Assembly (NCBI GenBank): GCA_023055355.1
Contig: JALJCS010000035.1
Span: 372,001 to 436,000, forward strand
Length of the DNA stretch: 64,000 nt
Source of the DNA: Agelaius tricolor
Lineage: Eukaryota > Chordata > Aves > Passeriformes > Icteridae
Reading direction: 5' to 3'
The notes beneath the pieces were generated by a model, which was given only the letters and a program-made list of their open reading frames with translations, made no database searches and had not been told where the DNA came from. A program made the position numbers and the translations under genes. Below, piece by piece: positions 24,887 to 36,660 of the stretch (the stretch's first letter is position 1; the number at the start of each line of letters is the position of its first letter).

Positions 24887-26715
24887 GCCATCATCCCAAA
24901 GGGAACCTGTTGTGCCAGAGGCGGGAGGAACAGGGGTGAGCTGCTCTCACTGGTAAGGGCGGGGACTGAAAGGGACATCTGGCTCTGATCCCAGCTTAGT
25001 GCTGTGTAAAATGCTCCTTTTCCTGTAGCTCAGCTTTTCCTGATGAAAGCAAAGTTGAGAACAGGGAGAAGAGCAGCCAGATTCCCCTGCAGCCCAAGGA
25101 TCTTTGCTCTTCCCGTCCCAGCAACATCCAGGTGCTGCTGTGCCCAGGAGGGATGGGCACACTGGCACAGAGAGCCGAGCTGAGCAGCCAGAATTAACCC
25201 TGTGCTCCCCCAGAGACACTGGATCTGTGGATCCTGTCCCTCCCAGGTCAGCAGGGATGCAGGGAACACAAACCTGAGCACAGCTGGGGTTAAACCACCC
25301 TGCTCAGCTCCAAGTGCTGAAGTGTTTGTGCCTTCCTTTCCACCCCACAGCAGCTTCATAGCAAGGTTTTGAAGTGGAATGCTCCTCAGAGGCAGGAGTT
25401 TCCAGGGCACACGGGAGCAGCTCCAGGGCTCCAGCCCAGAGGCGTCAGGCACACGCCCAGCACCACGGCAATTTCGCATTTCTGTTCGAATATCCCTGCA
25501 AGTGCCACTCCTGAGCTGATTTAACACCAGGGCTGTGGTGTCTAACAGCTCTCCAGTGATTAATAACAGCCATTTGTTCAAAGCTAACAGCCCCAGTGTG
25601 ACAGTAACAGATAAATTAGCAACATTAAAAATACGCTAAGGAAAACATTTATGTACTGGCTGAGTGTAGTGTGGGATGGGAGCACACATCAGTTGTGCCA
25701 ATAAGAAGCTATTAATGAGGAGGGCTGGGTGTTTGAGCCGTTTTTGCCCTGTTCTCCCATAATGGTTCTGACATGGTTCATATTTAGCCTGATGAGCTGG
25801 GCCAGTTCCTGTGGACAGGAATGTTTTCATGTGCTGGGGCAGGAATATTGCAAGCAGATGGTGGGAGGAGCGAGGAGAAGGTGGAACATTGTTCCCTCTC
25901 AGCTCCCTTTGTCACAGAGCAGCCAACATGCCAAGTAATATCTGGGCATCAATTACGGGGCTGTTTCCCAAATTACATCCCCAGCTTCGGATGTCACACA
26001 AGACATTTTAATAATGCCAACTAAAATTCTTCTGCTCACCAGGTCCCGGGATGCTCCTCGTGCCCAGCAGGAGCCTCAGCAGCACCTTCCTGTCCCCAGG
26101 GGTGGCAGGGCCCTGGAGGGGAGCTGGGCCTTTGCCCTGGGCCACAGCCCTGCCCCAGCCCGGGGAGCTTTGGGGGGAGCTGGAGCCGAGCCACATCCCA
26201 GAGCAATCGGACACATCTCCACCTGTTCCATGTGGGAACCGTCCCAGGGCATCACTGCACCCTCTGACAGAAAACTGCAAGCCAAGGGCTGAAAGTGCAG
26301 CCCTTTGTCACCACCAAACCCCAGACTGTGGAGTTTTGTTCAGCTGTTGAGGTGAGAAGGTCCTTCTGCTGAAATTCCGCTTTGCAGTGCCAAGCCCCCC
26401 CCAAACCTGCCTGTCCCTATGGATTGGCTTTTGTTCCATTGTTCTCAGCACTGATGCTCAGGAGCAGGCCGTGGGGCAGAGCCGTGAACAGCTCCATTGT
26501 ACAAAGGAGCCCCAGCAGGTGAGAGATGCTCGGCCTGCTGCAAGCAGAAATCCTGCAATGCTCTCAGCAAATCCTGCAAGGCAAGCGGAAAACTCCAAAT
26601 TTAGGACTAGGCAGTGGAAAAACTTGAACAGAGTCCAGCCCCTGTTCCCAGCCCTGCACAAACAGCCCCAGGCACTGCTGGGGGAGGCTGAGGGAAAATC
26701 CCCCGGGCTGAGCTG
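24887..26715. other. Intergenic, no gene seen
   Basis: Unique sequence, AT-richer at 25560-26040. No repeat or coding signal recognised. Confidence 0.55.
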
Positions 26716-27056
26716 CTGGGGGGCTCTGCAGAGGGGCTGGGGGCTGTGAGAGGGGCTGGGGGCTGTGGAGAGGGGCTGGGGGCTGTGAGAGGGGCTGGGG
26801 GCTGTGGAGAGGGGCTGGGGGCTCTGCAGAGGGGCTGGGGGCTGTGAGAGGGGCTGGGGGCTGTGAGAGGGGCTGGGGGCTGTGGAGAGGGGCTGGGGGC
26901 TGTGAGAGGGGCTGGGGGCTGTGGAGAGGGGCTGGGGGCTGTGAGAGGGGCTGGGGGCTGTGAGAGGGGCTGGGGGCTGTGGAGAGGGGCTGGGGGCTGT
27001 GCAGAGGGGCTGGGGACTCTGCAGAGGCTCTGGAGGCTCTGCAGAGGGGCTGTGGA
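26716..27056. repeat. 20-bp minisatellite, about 16 units
   Basis: Units GGGGCTGGGGGCTGTGAGAG and GGGGCTGGGGGCTGTGGAGA alternate, with TCTGCAG and GTGCAG variants at the edges. G-runs on the plus strand are quadruplex-prone. Confidence 0.94.
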
Positions 27057-27957
27057 GTGGGGCTCTGGGGCAGCCCTGGCTGTCAGCCCAGCCCAGCCCA
27101 GCCCAGCCCGTGCAGGTGGGAGGGCAGCCCCTGCTGACAGATTCAGAGCTCCCTGGTCAGGCACGGAGCTCAGCCCCCCTGACAGGGATGCTCAGCAGCT
27201 CCTCATCTCCCTTGTCAGGAGCAGTGGACCAGGGTGATTAGAGCTGTTTCATTGCCCCTAAACGCCGCTTCCAAGCTGTGTCTTGCTCTGAGGTGTTTGT
27301 TTAAACACTCCCATGTTCCATTTGGAAATGTTCTTTGAAAAAAACCCAAATGGTTTTCAACCATAAGCTTCCCGTTTTGCTGATAATTGCTTCCTCAGTT
27401 TGAAAAAAAGAAAAAGTTTCTACTTTAGGGGAAAATTCCCCACTCCCTTTCCCTGGGTGTTGTCCTCCCTGGGTCTCTGGTGGTTTTTCAAGGGGGGGGC
27501 TCAGAGCCACCTGCTCCCTCCCCATCCCAGAGTGAGCTCATGGGCCAGGCATCCCCCAGCATGACCTCACAGCTCAGCAAGCTCAGCACCCCTTGGCCGC
27601 AGCCTGTGGGAAAATGTGAGCGTTTCCCTCTGCTCCTGCCTTCAGAGGGCACAGCTCTGTCCTCCCCAGGACTCGCCCAGGGCGCAGTGAGGTCCGGAGG
27701 GCAGGGGGATGAAGGCTCTCGCCTGCCTTGGCTGGGGTTCCAGGGAGCCCCTGAGCCCAGCCCTCATTCCCGTCTCCATAGAGGCCTCATCAGGCAGACT
27801 GTGCAGCCTTGGCCTGCATTACACCCCAGGTGTGAGTGGCTGTCAGGGGTGTGACACAGGATTTGTCACCTGAGCCCGGTGCTGAGCTCCCTGCCCGGCA
27901 AGCTGGGCACTGCTGCCCCACAGCCTGGCCCTGGGCAGCAGTGCCAGGGAGGGGACA

Positions 27958-28262
27958 CTGCTCACAGAACAGAACAGAACAGAGCAGGACACTGCTCACA
28001 GAACAGAACAGAGCAGGACACTGCTCACAGAACAGAACAGAACAGAGCAGAGCAGGACACTGCTCACAGAACAGAGCAGAACAGAACAGAGCAGAGCAGA
28101 ACAGAACACTGCTCACAGAACAGAGCAGAGCAGAACAGGACACTGCTCACAGAACAGAACAGAACAGAGCAGGACACTGCTCACAGAACAGAACAGAGCA
28201 GAGCAGAGCAGAACACTGCTCACAGGCTCAGAACAGAGCAGAGCAGAACACTGCTCACAGCC
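27958..28262. repeat. Compound AGAAC/AGAGC array with GACACTGCTCAC spacers
   Basis: Blocks of pentamers AGAAC and AGAGC of varying number are separated by nine or so copies of GGACACTGCTCACAG, making a two-level repeat. Confidence 0.93.
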
Positions 28263-28782
28263 TTCTGGGCACCCACACAAGCAGGAGAGTCAGGGCTGAA
28301 AGGCTCTGATGGGAGGCAGCAAAAGGCCAGGAAATGTAATTCCCTAAGGAGAGAGGACAGGAGCAGTGACCCCAGCCCCAGTGCCTGAGTGTGGGGCCCT
28401 GCAGGCACGGCTGGGCAGTTTTCCTTCCCAGTTGCAGGACTCCAAGTGCTGTGAAACCAGTGCTTCTGAGCCTGGTTTCCATCTGAGGCTGCTGCCCAGA
28501 CCCAGCCCTGCAGCAGGCCACGCTTTGCCATCCTCCAGCAGCTCCACCCTCTCGGGGTCTTTTTGGGTCGCTGTGACCCCGAGATTGTTAAAAGTCTCTT
28601 TTCCCAGCCTGACACTTGAAGGAGGAGTCAGGGCCCTTCATTTCTCGGTCTCAAGGTTGTTTATTGTTTCTTATCTATATAATTCTTTCTCCTGCCCTGC
28701 CCAGGTCCATCCAGCAGGACAGTTCCAGGCACTCTCCCTGCCCCTGGGCAGTGTTATGTCTTTATACTAAGACATAACACTA

Positions 28783-29524
28783 AGGGTTTTGGTTAAAGGA
28801 GAAATTTGTGAAGGGTTTTGGTTGAAGGAGAAATTTGTGAAGGGTTTTGGTTAAAGGAGAAATTTGTGAAGGGTTTTGGTTAAAGGAGAAACGTGTGAAG
28901 GGTTTTGGTAAAAGGAGAAGCGTGTGAAGGGTTTTGGTTAAAGGAGAAACGTGTGAAGGGTTTTGGTAAAAGGAGAAACGTGTGAAGGGTTTTGGTTGGA
29001 GGGGAAGCGTGTGAAGGGTTTTGGTTAAAGGAGAAACGTGTGAAGGGTTTTGGTTGGAGGAGAAACGTGTGAAGGGTTTTGGTTGGAGGAGAAGCGTGTG
29101 AAGGGTTTTGGTTGGAGGAGAAGTGTGTGAAGGGTTTTGGTTGGAGGGGAAGCGTGTGAAGGGTTTTGGTTGGAGGAGAAGTGTGTGAAGGGTTTTGGTT
29201 GGAGGGGAAGCGTGTGAAGGGTTTTGGTTGGAGGAGAAGTGTGTGAAGGGTTTTGGTTGGAGGGGAAGCGTGTGAAGGGTTTTGGTTGGAGGGGAAGCGT
29301 GTGAAGGGTTTTGGTTAAAGGAGAAACGTGTGAAGGGTTTTGGTTGGAGGGGAAGCGTGTGAAGGGTTTTGGTTGGAGGAGAAGCGTGTGAAGGGTTTTG
29401 GTTGGAGGGGAAGCGTGTGAAGGGTTTTGGTTAAAGGAGAAACGTGTGAAGGGTTTTGGTTGGAGGGGAAGCGTGTGAAGGGTTTTGGTTAAAGGAGAAA
29501 CGTGTGAAGGATTTTGGTTGGAGG
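28783..29524. repeat. 29-bp minisatellite, about 25 units
   Basis: The unit is GGGTTTTGGTTAAAGGAGAA plus ACGTGTGAA. Subtypes use TTGGAGG or TTAAAGG and GCGTG, ACGTG, GTGTG or TTTGTG. TTTGTG units cluster at the left end, and the remaining variants intermix to the right. The 29-bp period rotates through all frames and leaves a 189-codon minus frame open. Confidence 0.95.
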
Positions 29525-31669
29525 CTCCCCCTGGCAGCCCAGCCCTGCGCCCTGGAGCTGCCAGAGCTCTGACACAGCTCCCCAATCCTTCCATGGATTA
29601 ACCAGGCACCCAGTGTGGGGTGAGGCTGTTTGTGCGCCCTGGCAGATTCGTGGGGAGGGCAGCTGTGGTCAGAAGGATTTGCAGGGGATGGCAGCAGACA
29701 GAGAACCCTCTCCAGGCCGAGTGGACAGGAGGAGCTGTGCTGAACTTGGCAGCCTGGCTCTGCTTTGAAGGCAGGAGCTGCGCTTGCTCCCACACAGGCA
29801 GGGTCAGATGTAGCTCTGGATGCAGATGGTGCATCAATAACCCACTGCTGCTGCTGCTGGCCATGGATTTGGCTGGGCAGTGCTGGGAAGGAGCCCTGGA
29901 AGCCACCAGAGTGCAGGTGAGACAGGCAGGGCTCAGGTGAGAATCAAATCTGGCTCTCCTGCCTGGTCCTGCTCTGCCTTTATTTTGTCTGTGGCCAGAA
30001 GCTGGGACTGGCTGTGCTGCTGCTCAAAAGAGAATTCCAGATTTCATTCCTTCCAGCCAAATCTCAACCCGGCCAAGAAAGCAGGGAGCAAAGCAGATCA
30101 GACCCATCAATTGCTTGGGTTGGCTTTGACATTTCTTACAGGCAGCAAAGCCTTAATAAATATCAACTGCAGGAGATTCCTGACATTGCTGGAGAAGTTT
30201 TCCAGGTTTCTGGAGGAGCAGAAGTTAACTGGAACCCGGTGGGGATGCTGGAGGAATGGAGAGGGCCACGGGGATCTGAGCCACAGCCAAGTGAGCACAA
30301 ACCACCCAGAGACTCGGGGTGTGCAGGAAGGAGACGAAAGGGAATAACTAAAAAGGCTGGAAAAAGCAGCCCAGGGAATTGCTTGGTGGCATTAGAGGAC
30401 AATAAACCCCAAACTGTGCTGTTCAGACCCAAGTTAACTCCTCATTGCAAAGGAGATGGAGACCAAATTTCTAGGCAGGAAATCTGCCTCCCTGAGCAGG
30501 GCTGCTCATGTTGCAGACCTTTGCCCCCACGGTGTGAGCGCTGCACGTTCCCCCTTCCCCGGCTCCAGCCCCGTGTTCGAGGTGCTTATTCTGGCTTCTT
30601 TCAGACCACGACTCATTTGCAAGAGCCCAACTGTCATCACATTTATTTTTCTTCCTCCTGCTTCCCCTGGCCTGGGCAGGGCTGGTATTTGGGCCCCTGG
30701 GAGCCCAGATGTGCCCTGGGATGACGCAGAAGCCTCAACATTTTCCCTTGGAACGCATCTGTGTTTGTGCCATCGCCAGCTCCTCGCGGTCCAGGGCGTT
30801 CGGGGCTTGGAGAGAGGGAAAGCCCTGATGGAAACAAAGGAGGGAAGGAATGCTCAGGTGCAGTGGCCAGGGGGAGATGGGCTCAGCAGGGCTGACAAGG
30901 ATGCAGAAATGGAGCTGATGAGAGCTGAAGCCACGGCTTCACTGCTGCTGAATCTCTGGGAACAGCTCGGCAGCAAACCCAGCACAGGCACGTTCCTGGA
31001 GCTGACTGCAAAGGCACTGCTGCCACAGCCCTGCAGGGAAGGGGCTGACCCTGCCCACACAGGCTCCTGTGGGCTGGGAGCCCCTCGCTGCCCCTGTAGG
31101 ACATGAGAAAACACGGGTGCACAGCGCTGCTCTCAAGGTGAATAAAGGGGAAGTTTATTTTCTGACTCCAACATTATAGATTTCCAACAGTGACAGTGGA
31201 TTGGAGGGTGGCAGTGCCACCTCTCCAATGACACTGGACAAACCAACAGTCCATCAAATTTCTCCTCCTCCATAAAAGAATGCAAAACAATGAGTTATTT
31301 ACAGAAAGTGTGCGAGAAAGTTTTCTACAAGGATGTAAACATCAGAAGGCTTAGAAAATCTTAAAAAATCAGGGTGACACCTGACCAGGCCACAGGCAGT
31401 CAGGTCCTGAGGCAGAGGTGGCACCGTGGAGGGAGGCTCAGGGAAGCTTTGGAATGCAGGCAGCCCAGTAACCACAAGCTTTATAAGGAAGGTGATAGCC
31501 TGTGCCAGGGGTGGTGGATTGGCCAGAAGAAAGGCAGAGAAAGCCCTGGAGAGCCCTCGGGGTCGCAGGCACAGCCCTGCCCCGTTTGTGGTGGCAGCAG
31601 CTGGTGCAGCCCTGGCACAGCTGTGCTGCTCCTGTATGGGCACATCAGCACCAGAGCTGCCATCCAAAG
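29525..31669. other. Intergenic, no gene seen
   Basis: Unique, moderately GC-rich DNA. Frames of up to 236 codons lack any recognised domain. Confidence 0.55.
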
Positions 31670-31736
31670 AGAGTCACAGGATCCTGGAATGGGCTGAAGG
31701 GACCTTAAAGATCACCTCATTCAAACCCCAGGCTGC
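31670..31736 (-). mobile_element. CR1 LINE 3' end, reverse orientation
   Basis: The plus strand reads CCTGGAATGGGCTGAAGGGA, then CCTTAAAGATCACCTCATTC and AAACCCC, the reverse complement of the CR1 3' end. Confidence 0.85.
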
Positions 31737-31952
31737 TTAGAGGCATTCTTGCCTCAGTTTCCCCTTTGGAAAGTGAGAGCAGCAATGCCCACTGGTTTCC
31801 AGCAGGTCCCACCATCACATGGGTGATGTTCCTGTGTTTTTGTGGTTGGTGCAGTGTTGGCATCTGCTGGTCCCAACTGCAGGAAGGCAGCTTTGCTGTA
31901 ATTGTTAAATTTGAGCCCTGAGATCAGGAGCAGCTTTGCTAGAGCTGTGTGA

Positions 31953-32308
31953 GATGTGTGTTCTCTGGAGAGAGGAATTACACACATCTGTAAGATGTGT
32001 GTCCTCTGGAGAAGGGAATTGCACACATCTGTAAGATGTGTGTCCTCTGGAGAAAGGAATTGCACACATCTTACAGATGTGTGTCCTCTGGAGAAAGGAA
32101 TTGCACACATCTGTAAGATGTGTGTCCTCTGGAGAAGGGAATTGTGCACATCTTACAGATGTGTGTCCTCTGGAGAAAGGAATTGCACACATCTGTAAGA
32201 TGTGTGTCCTCTGGAGAAGGGAATTGTGCACATCTTACAGATGTGTGTCCTCTGGAGAAAGGAATTGCACACATCTGTAAGATGTGTGTCCTCTGGAGAG
32301 AGGATTTG
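31953..32308. repeat. 41-bp minisatellite with flipping palindromic core
   Basis: Eight cores lie at 41-bp spacing (about 31981, 32022, 32063, 32104, 32145, 32186, 32227, 32268), joined by TCCTCTGGAGAAAGGAATTG. Each core is a hairpin CACATC-N7-GATGTG. The seven-base centre is CTGTAAG in units 1, 2, 4, 6 and 8, and its reverse complement CTTACAG in units 3, 5 and 7. Confidence 0.95.
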
Positions 32309-33039
32309 GTGTCCATGTAACCCAGCCCTGCTGGGGCTGCAAGGGGAGCTCCCCTCATTCCCAATGCAGTCCCAACACCAAAGCTCACCCACAGGAACCC
32401 ATAATTCAAGATTTTAACCAACAGTGTATTTTTTCTCTGCCACATCATTTTGCTGAAGTCCAACTTAACCTTCTGGACCAAAGAAATGGCAATGGAAAAA
32501 CCAAAGTTTCCCCTTTGAGTGACTCATGCCTGATTCACCCAAAAATGTATGGAAATCCAGGAATTTTCATCATGAAACTGCAGGGAGGGAAGTGGGAAGG
32601 ACTTGGGGCTGCAGCTCCTCAAGCATTTTAACCCAAAACTTCATCTCACTTCCATGAGAATAAAATAAGCTATTGACCATTGGATGGCTCCCCTTCATAA
32701 TCACTTCAGAGCTGGGCTTTGAATATTCATTTGTTGTGCTCCCACACTTCTCCTGCCTGAGTGGAAATGCCCAGAGAGGATTTCTGTGCTGGTTTGCAGA
32801 ACCTTCCCAAGGCACCTTCTGGAGCCCTTCAGAGATCCCTGCTCCAGGCTGCTCCCCCTGTCCCAGCCCAGGACTGACTCAGTGCAGCCCATTCCTGGCC
32901 TGGGAGAAGAAACCCCCAGTGCAGGGGCTTTGATCCCAGCTGCTCCTCCAAACACCTCCTTCCATGGGCTGGGACACATCCCAGCAGTTTCTTTTTTGTG
33001 TGGCAAGGAAAAAACATCCATTTTTAACTCATGCAAATG

Positions 33040-33240
33040 AGGAACAAGACCCTCGTATAAAATAAACAGACAACCCATTTTTCACCTGTAATTGTTTCTT
33101 TGCCACATTAATAAAAATATGGTGTGTATTATGGTTAATGAATATGTAAATGAGATATGATTAATAACTCATTTGGAGAGAAATGGGAAGATTCATTTGC
33201 CTTCTGTCATTTCTCTGTGCCTCACATTCCTCTGTTGGGT
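33040..33240. other. AT-rich unique stretch
   Basis: Contains TTAATAAAAATATGGTG, GGTTAATGAATATGTAAATG and TGATTAATAACTCATTTG. It is non-repetitive and non-coding. Confidence 0.3.
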
Positions 33241-33255
33241 GCCTGTGAGGTGAGA

Positions 33256-33470
33256 GGCCCTGGCACAGGTGCCCAGAGGGGCTGGGGCTGCCCCTGGGTG
33301 TGCCCAAAGGGGCTGGGGATGTCCCTGGGTGTGCCCAGAGGGGCTGGGGCTGCCCCTGGGTCGGTCCCTGGGTGTGCCCAGAGAGGCTGGGGAAGCCCTT
33401 GGATCCCTGGATGTGCCCAAAGGGGCTGGGGATGTCCCTGGGTGTGCCCAGAGGGTGGCAGAGCCAGCCC
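33256..33470. repeat. CR1-derived minisatellite, about 31-bp unit
   Basis: The array opens with GGCCCTGGCACAGGTGCCCA, a CR1 3'-region block, and continues with six or so copies of AGGGGCTGGGGATGTCCCTG plus GGTGTGCCCA. The unit equals part of the CR1 block, so the array seems to have grown from a CR1 insertion. Confidence 0.8.
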
Positions 33471-34013
33471 TGCCTGAGCCCCTGGGCTGGCTCTGGTGTT
33501 CCCAGCCCAGGGGCAGAGGGAAGACTCAAATTTCAGCTCCAAACCTTCCCGGCAGCCCCACAAGGAGCTGCTGCAGGCTCCCAGCCCCAGGGACAGCAGG
33601 GACAGGGGTGTCCCCTGCCGTTCCAGCAGGGCTCCTGCCCAGCAGCCCTCGAAAGGTCCAGAACCATCACTGGAGATAAAGAATTGGAGATCTGAACAGC
33701 CCGAGGCGTTTTCAGTGCCTGGTGGTTCATCCCATGCCCAGTATTGACATCCCCAAAGAGGTGAAAAGCCCAAAGAAGCTGGGCACGGTCTGGAGCTCAA
33801 TATGGGCCATATTCTTCCTGCTAACTTGTTATTTTGTCCGGAATTTTGTGTCAGGGCCCCAGTTCTGTCCAAGGGACCCATTTCAGGGGCTGGGAGGACA
33901 CTGGGCACAGGGGGGGAAGCACAGAAGGTGAATGCACAGAGGTGATGGGAACCTTCTCCTGGAGCACGACTGAAGGTTCTGAGAGACGCAGCAACACCAA
34001 CAGCTTGTGGGGA

Positions 34014-34092
34014 CAGCCCTGCTCAGCCTGCCCTGCTCAGCCTGCCCTGCCCAGCCCGCCCTGCCCAGCCTGCCCTGCCCAGCCTGCCCATG
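34014..34092. repeat. Short GC-rich array (CCTGCCCAGCCTGCCCTG)
   Basis: About six to seven copies of a 10-12-bp word. Confidence 0.8.
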
Positions 34093-34859
34093 CAGCTGCC
34101 AGGAGCACCCGTGCCTCCAGCAAAGGGACCGAGCACTACGGGCACTACAGGGAGGAAAACAGGACTTTGTCCATCCCCTTTCAAGGGGGATTTCCTTCGA
34201 GGGGCAAAGCTTGGTTATAACCAGTGAGTGGGACTCTGAGCTGCAGCCTGGCTCAGCACAGTCACAGCTGCTCTCCACGAGTGCCCTCTTTGCTGAGCTG
34301 TGCTCTGAGAGCTGGAACTGCAGCCAGCAGGAGCAGAGCCCCCCTGGGCCACTCCTTGCACCCTCTCGCCCTCACAGACCCACACAGACATCCCCTCATT
34401 GCTGGGAGAGCCCAGACAGGCAGAAACTCAGCGGCAGAGCTGGCTGTGCACTCCCCATCCAAATGGAAATTTGGCTGCAGACGTGTCACTGGAAATTACA
34501 ATTTTTGCAGGGAAAAAAAACCCCAACGAAACTATGATCAATCATTTGTTCCAATTTTCATTAAAAGCAAGAATTTTCATTAAAGTAAATGTTGGTTACA
34601 GAAAAGCAGCTGTTTGTTTTGTTTTCTGTAACCAGAACCAGAAGGCTGCTCTTTAAAATGTTTTTGAAAAGCAGCTGCTTCGGTCAGCAAAGCAAAAACA
34701 AAGGGAAACTGTCGCAACGACTAAAATAAATGTTTTCCTCAGAACTTCCAAGAACATAAAGGGAAGACACGACTCGATCGTGGTGCCCTGGCTCTGCTGC
34801 AGATGCTGAGTGTTTGCAGCCCCTTCCTGCTCTGGGAGCACTCAGCAGGATGGGCAGCA

Positions 34860-35325
34860 GCTCTGCAGGAGCAAACCCTGCCCCTGTTTCTGCAGGAGCA
34901 AACCCTGCCCGTGGTTATCCCAGAGCAAACCCTGCCCGTGGTTATCCCAGAGCAAACCCTGCCCAGGGTTATCCCAGAGCAAACCCTGCCCATGGTTATC
35001 CCAGAGCAAACCCTGCCTGTGTTTCTGCAGGAGCAAACCCTGCCTGTGGTTATCCCAGAGCAAACCCTGCCCGTGGTTATCCCAGAGCAAACTCTGCCCG
35101 TGCTTATCCCAGAGCAAACCCTGCCCATGGTTATCCCAGAGCAAACCCTGCCCGTGCTTATCCCAGAGCAAACCCTGCCCAGGGTTATCCCAGAGCAAAC
35201 CCTGCCCGTGCTTATCCCAGAGCAAACCCTGCCTGTGGTTATCCCAGAGCAAACCCTGCCCGTGGTTATCCCAGAGCAAACCCTGCCTGTGGTTATCCCA
35301 GAGCAAACCCTGCCCGTGGCTCTCC
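34860..35325. repeat. 27-bp minisatellite, 17 units
   Basis: The unit GAGCAAACCCTGCCCGTGGT plus TATCCCA has point variants (CAGG, CATG, CTTA) and a second subtype ending TTTCTGCAG. Because 27 is divisible by three and no stop falls in any plus frame, all three plus frames and one minus frame are open. Confidence 0.96.
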
Positions 35326-35327
35326 TC

Positions 35328-35519
35328 GAGAGGAGAGGAGAGGAGAGGAGAGGAGAGGAGAGGAGAGGAGAGGAGAGGAGAGGAGAGGAGAGGAGAGGAG
35401 AGGAGAGGAGAGGAGAGGAGAGGAGAGGAGAGGAGAGGAGAGGAGAGGAGAGGAGAGGAGAGGAGAGGAGAGGAGAGGAGAGGAGAGGAGAGGAGAGGAG
35501 AGGAGAGGAGAGGAGAGGA
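35328..35519. repeat. Perfect 192-bp pentanucleotide repeat (GAGAG/AGGAG)
   Basis: An uninterrupted period-5 polypurine run on the plus strand, about 38 copies, follows the 27-bp array with only a few bases between. It can form mirror-symmetric triplexes. Confidence 0.98.
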
Positions 35520-36359
35520 TCAAGACGTCTCTGTGGTTCTTAGGTTATTCATTGATTTTTCAGTTTGGACAAACAAAGTGTCATTCAAAACCCAAACTCT
35601 TCCTCCTTAATGCGCCTTCACTGAATCAAGTTCTACAGCACTCAATTAACACATAAATAATTAAAACACTTCCAATGAAAAGTTCTGTCCACAAGAAGAC
35701 CTCAGTGTGTGAAGTGCAGGGCATTAATTCACACCCAGTTTTCTCAATGGAGCTCGACCTTGGGCCTCGTGTCTGGCACAATGAAGTGGGAATTAATCCG
35801 CCGGATTTCATGGGCTGTCAGCTCATCCCAGCCCCCCAGAGGTCACCTGGATCTGTGGGGCCAGCAGCTGTGGATGGTGTCAGCTTTGGGAAGGGTTGGG
35901 CTCCGCTGCAGGGGGCGCCCCAAGGCTGCAGGGGCACCAGGCCAAGCCTGGGACCACCTTCCCTGCAGCCCTGGGCTTCACCCGCCTGGCTTTGGGGCAC
36001 AGCTTTGGGCTGCCCTTGCAGGGGAAGCTGCAGCGGCCTCCCAGTGCTCAGGCAGGAGCTTTCCCCATGCCCCAGCCTTGGGGTGCAGCCAGGCCAGCCC
36101 CAGCCATGCCCTGGGGGCTGGGAGGGCAGCAGGGACCCCTGTGCCCTCCACCCAGGCCCTGGGCCCGTGGCCAGGCGGGAGCAGAGCTCCTGAGCCTTCA
36201 GCCCCTCATCCCCACCGTGCAGGACCCCGGGGCTGGGCTCCTCTCCAGGCAGCAGCTCCACCCAGCAAAGGGAAAATGCAAATTCTATCACCCATCCCTC
36301 AAGGCCTGCTCCGCTAAAAATCAGATTTGGGCTTGGAACATGTCTGTGCTCCTGCACTT

Positions 36360-36660
36360 TGAGATGAGCTTTAATTAAGAGGTAAAATTATTAAAGCTGC
36401 AAGTTATTATAGCCTGAGGACCCCGGCCCAGTGATATGAAGCAGATGGTCCCGGGGCAAGCAAAAGCCCTTTAATAAAGAAGCGTTTGCAATTCATGAGC
36501 ATTAATTATGTCCACTTCTCTCATTTTAAAATGTTCTGCTTGTCAGCCCAGGTATTGTGCGCAGAGCAAGCATGATGAATTAGGCAAACCCCTTCTGGTT
36601 CAAGCCATATTCTTTGTGTGGCGAAAATTAAAAGTATTATCTCCCAGAAGATGGGGTGAT
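36360..36660. other. Unique AT-rich island, candidate conserved element
   Basis: Non-repetitive AT-rich sequence including TGAGCATTAATTATGTCC, TGATGAATTAGGCAAACC and GTGGCGAAAATTAAAAG. It contains homeodomain-like TAATTA sites. No coding frame or repeat is seen. Confidence 0.3.

Noticed and set aside
31953..32308. CRISPR-like array (regular repeats with short palindromes)
   Set aside because: The spacers are themselves identical, there are no cas genes, and the window is a vertebrate genome. It is a minisatellite.
34803..35656. Overlapping plus-strand frames of 246-280 codons
   Set aside because: All three frames are open only because the 27-bp and 5-bp arrays lack stops. No gene features are present.
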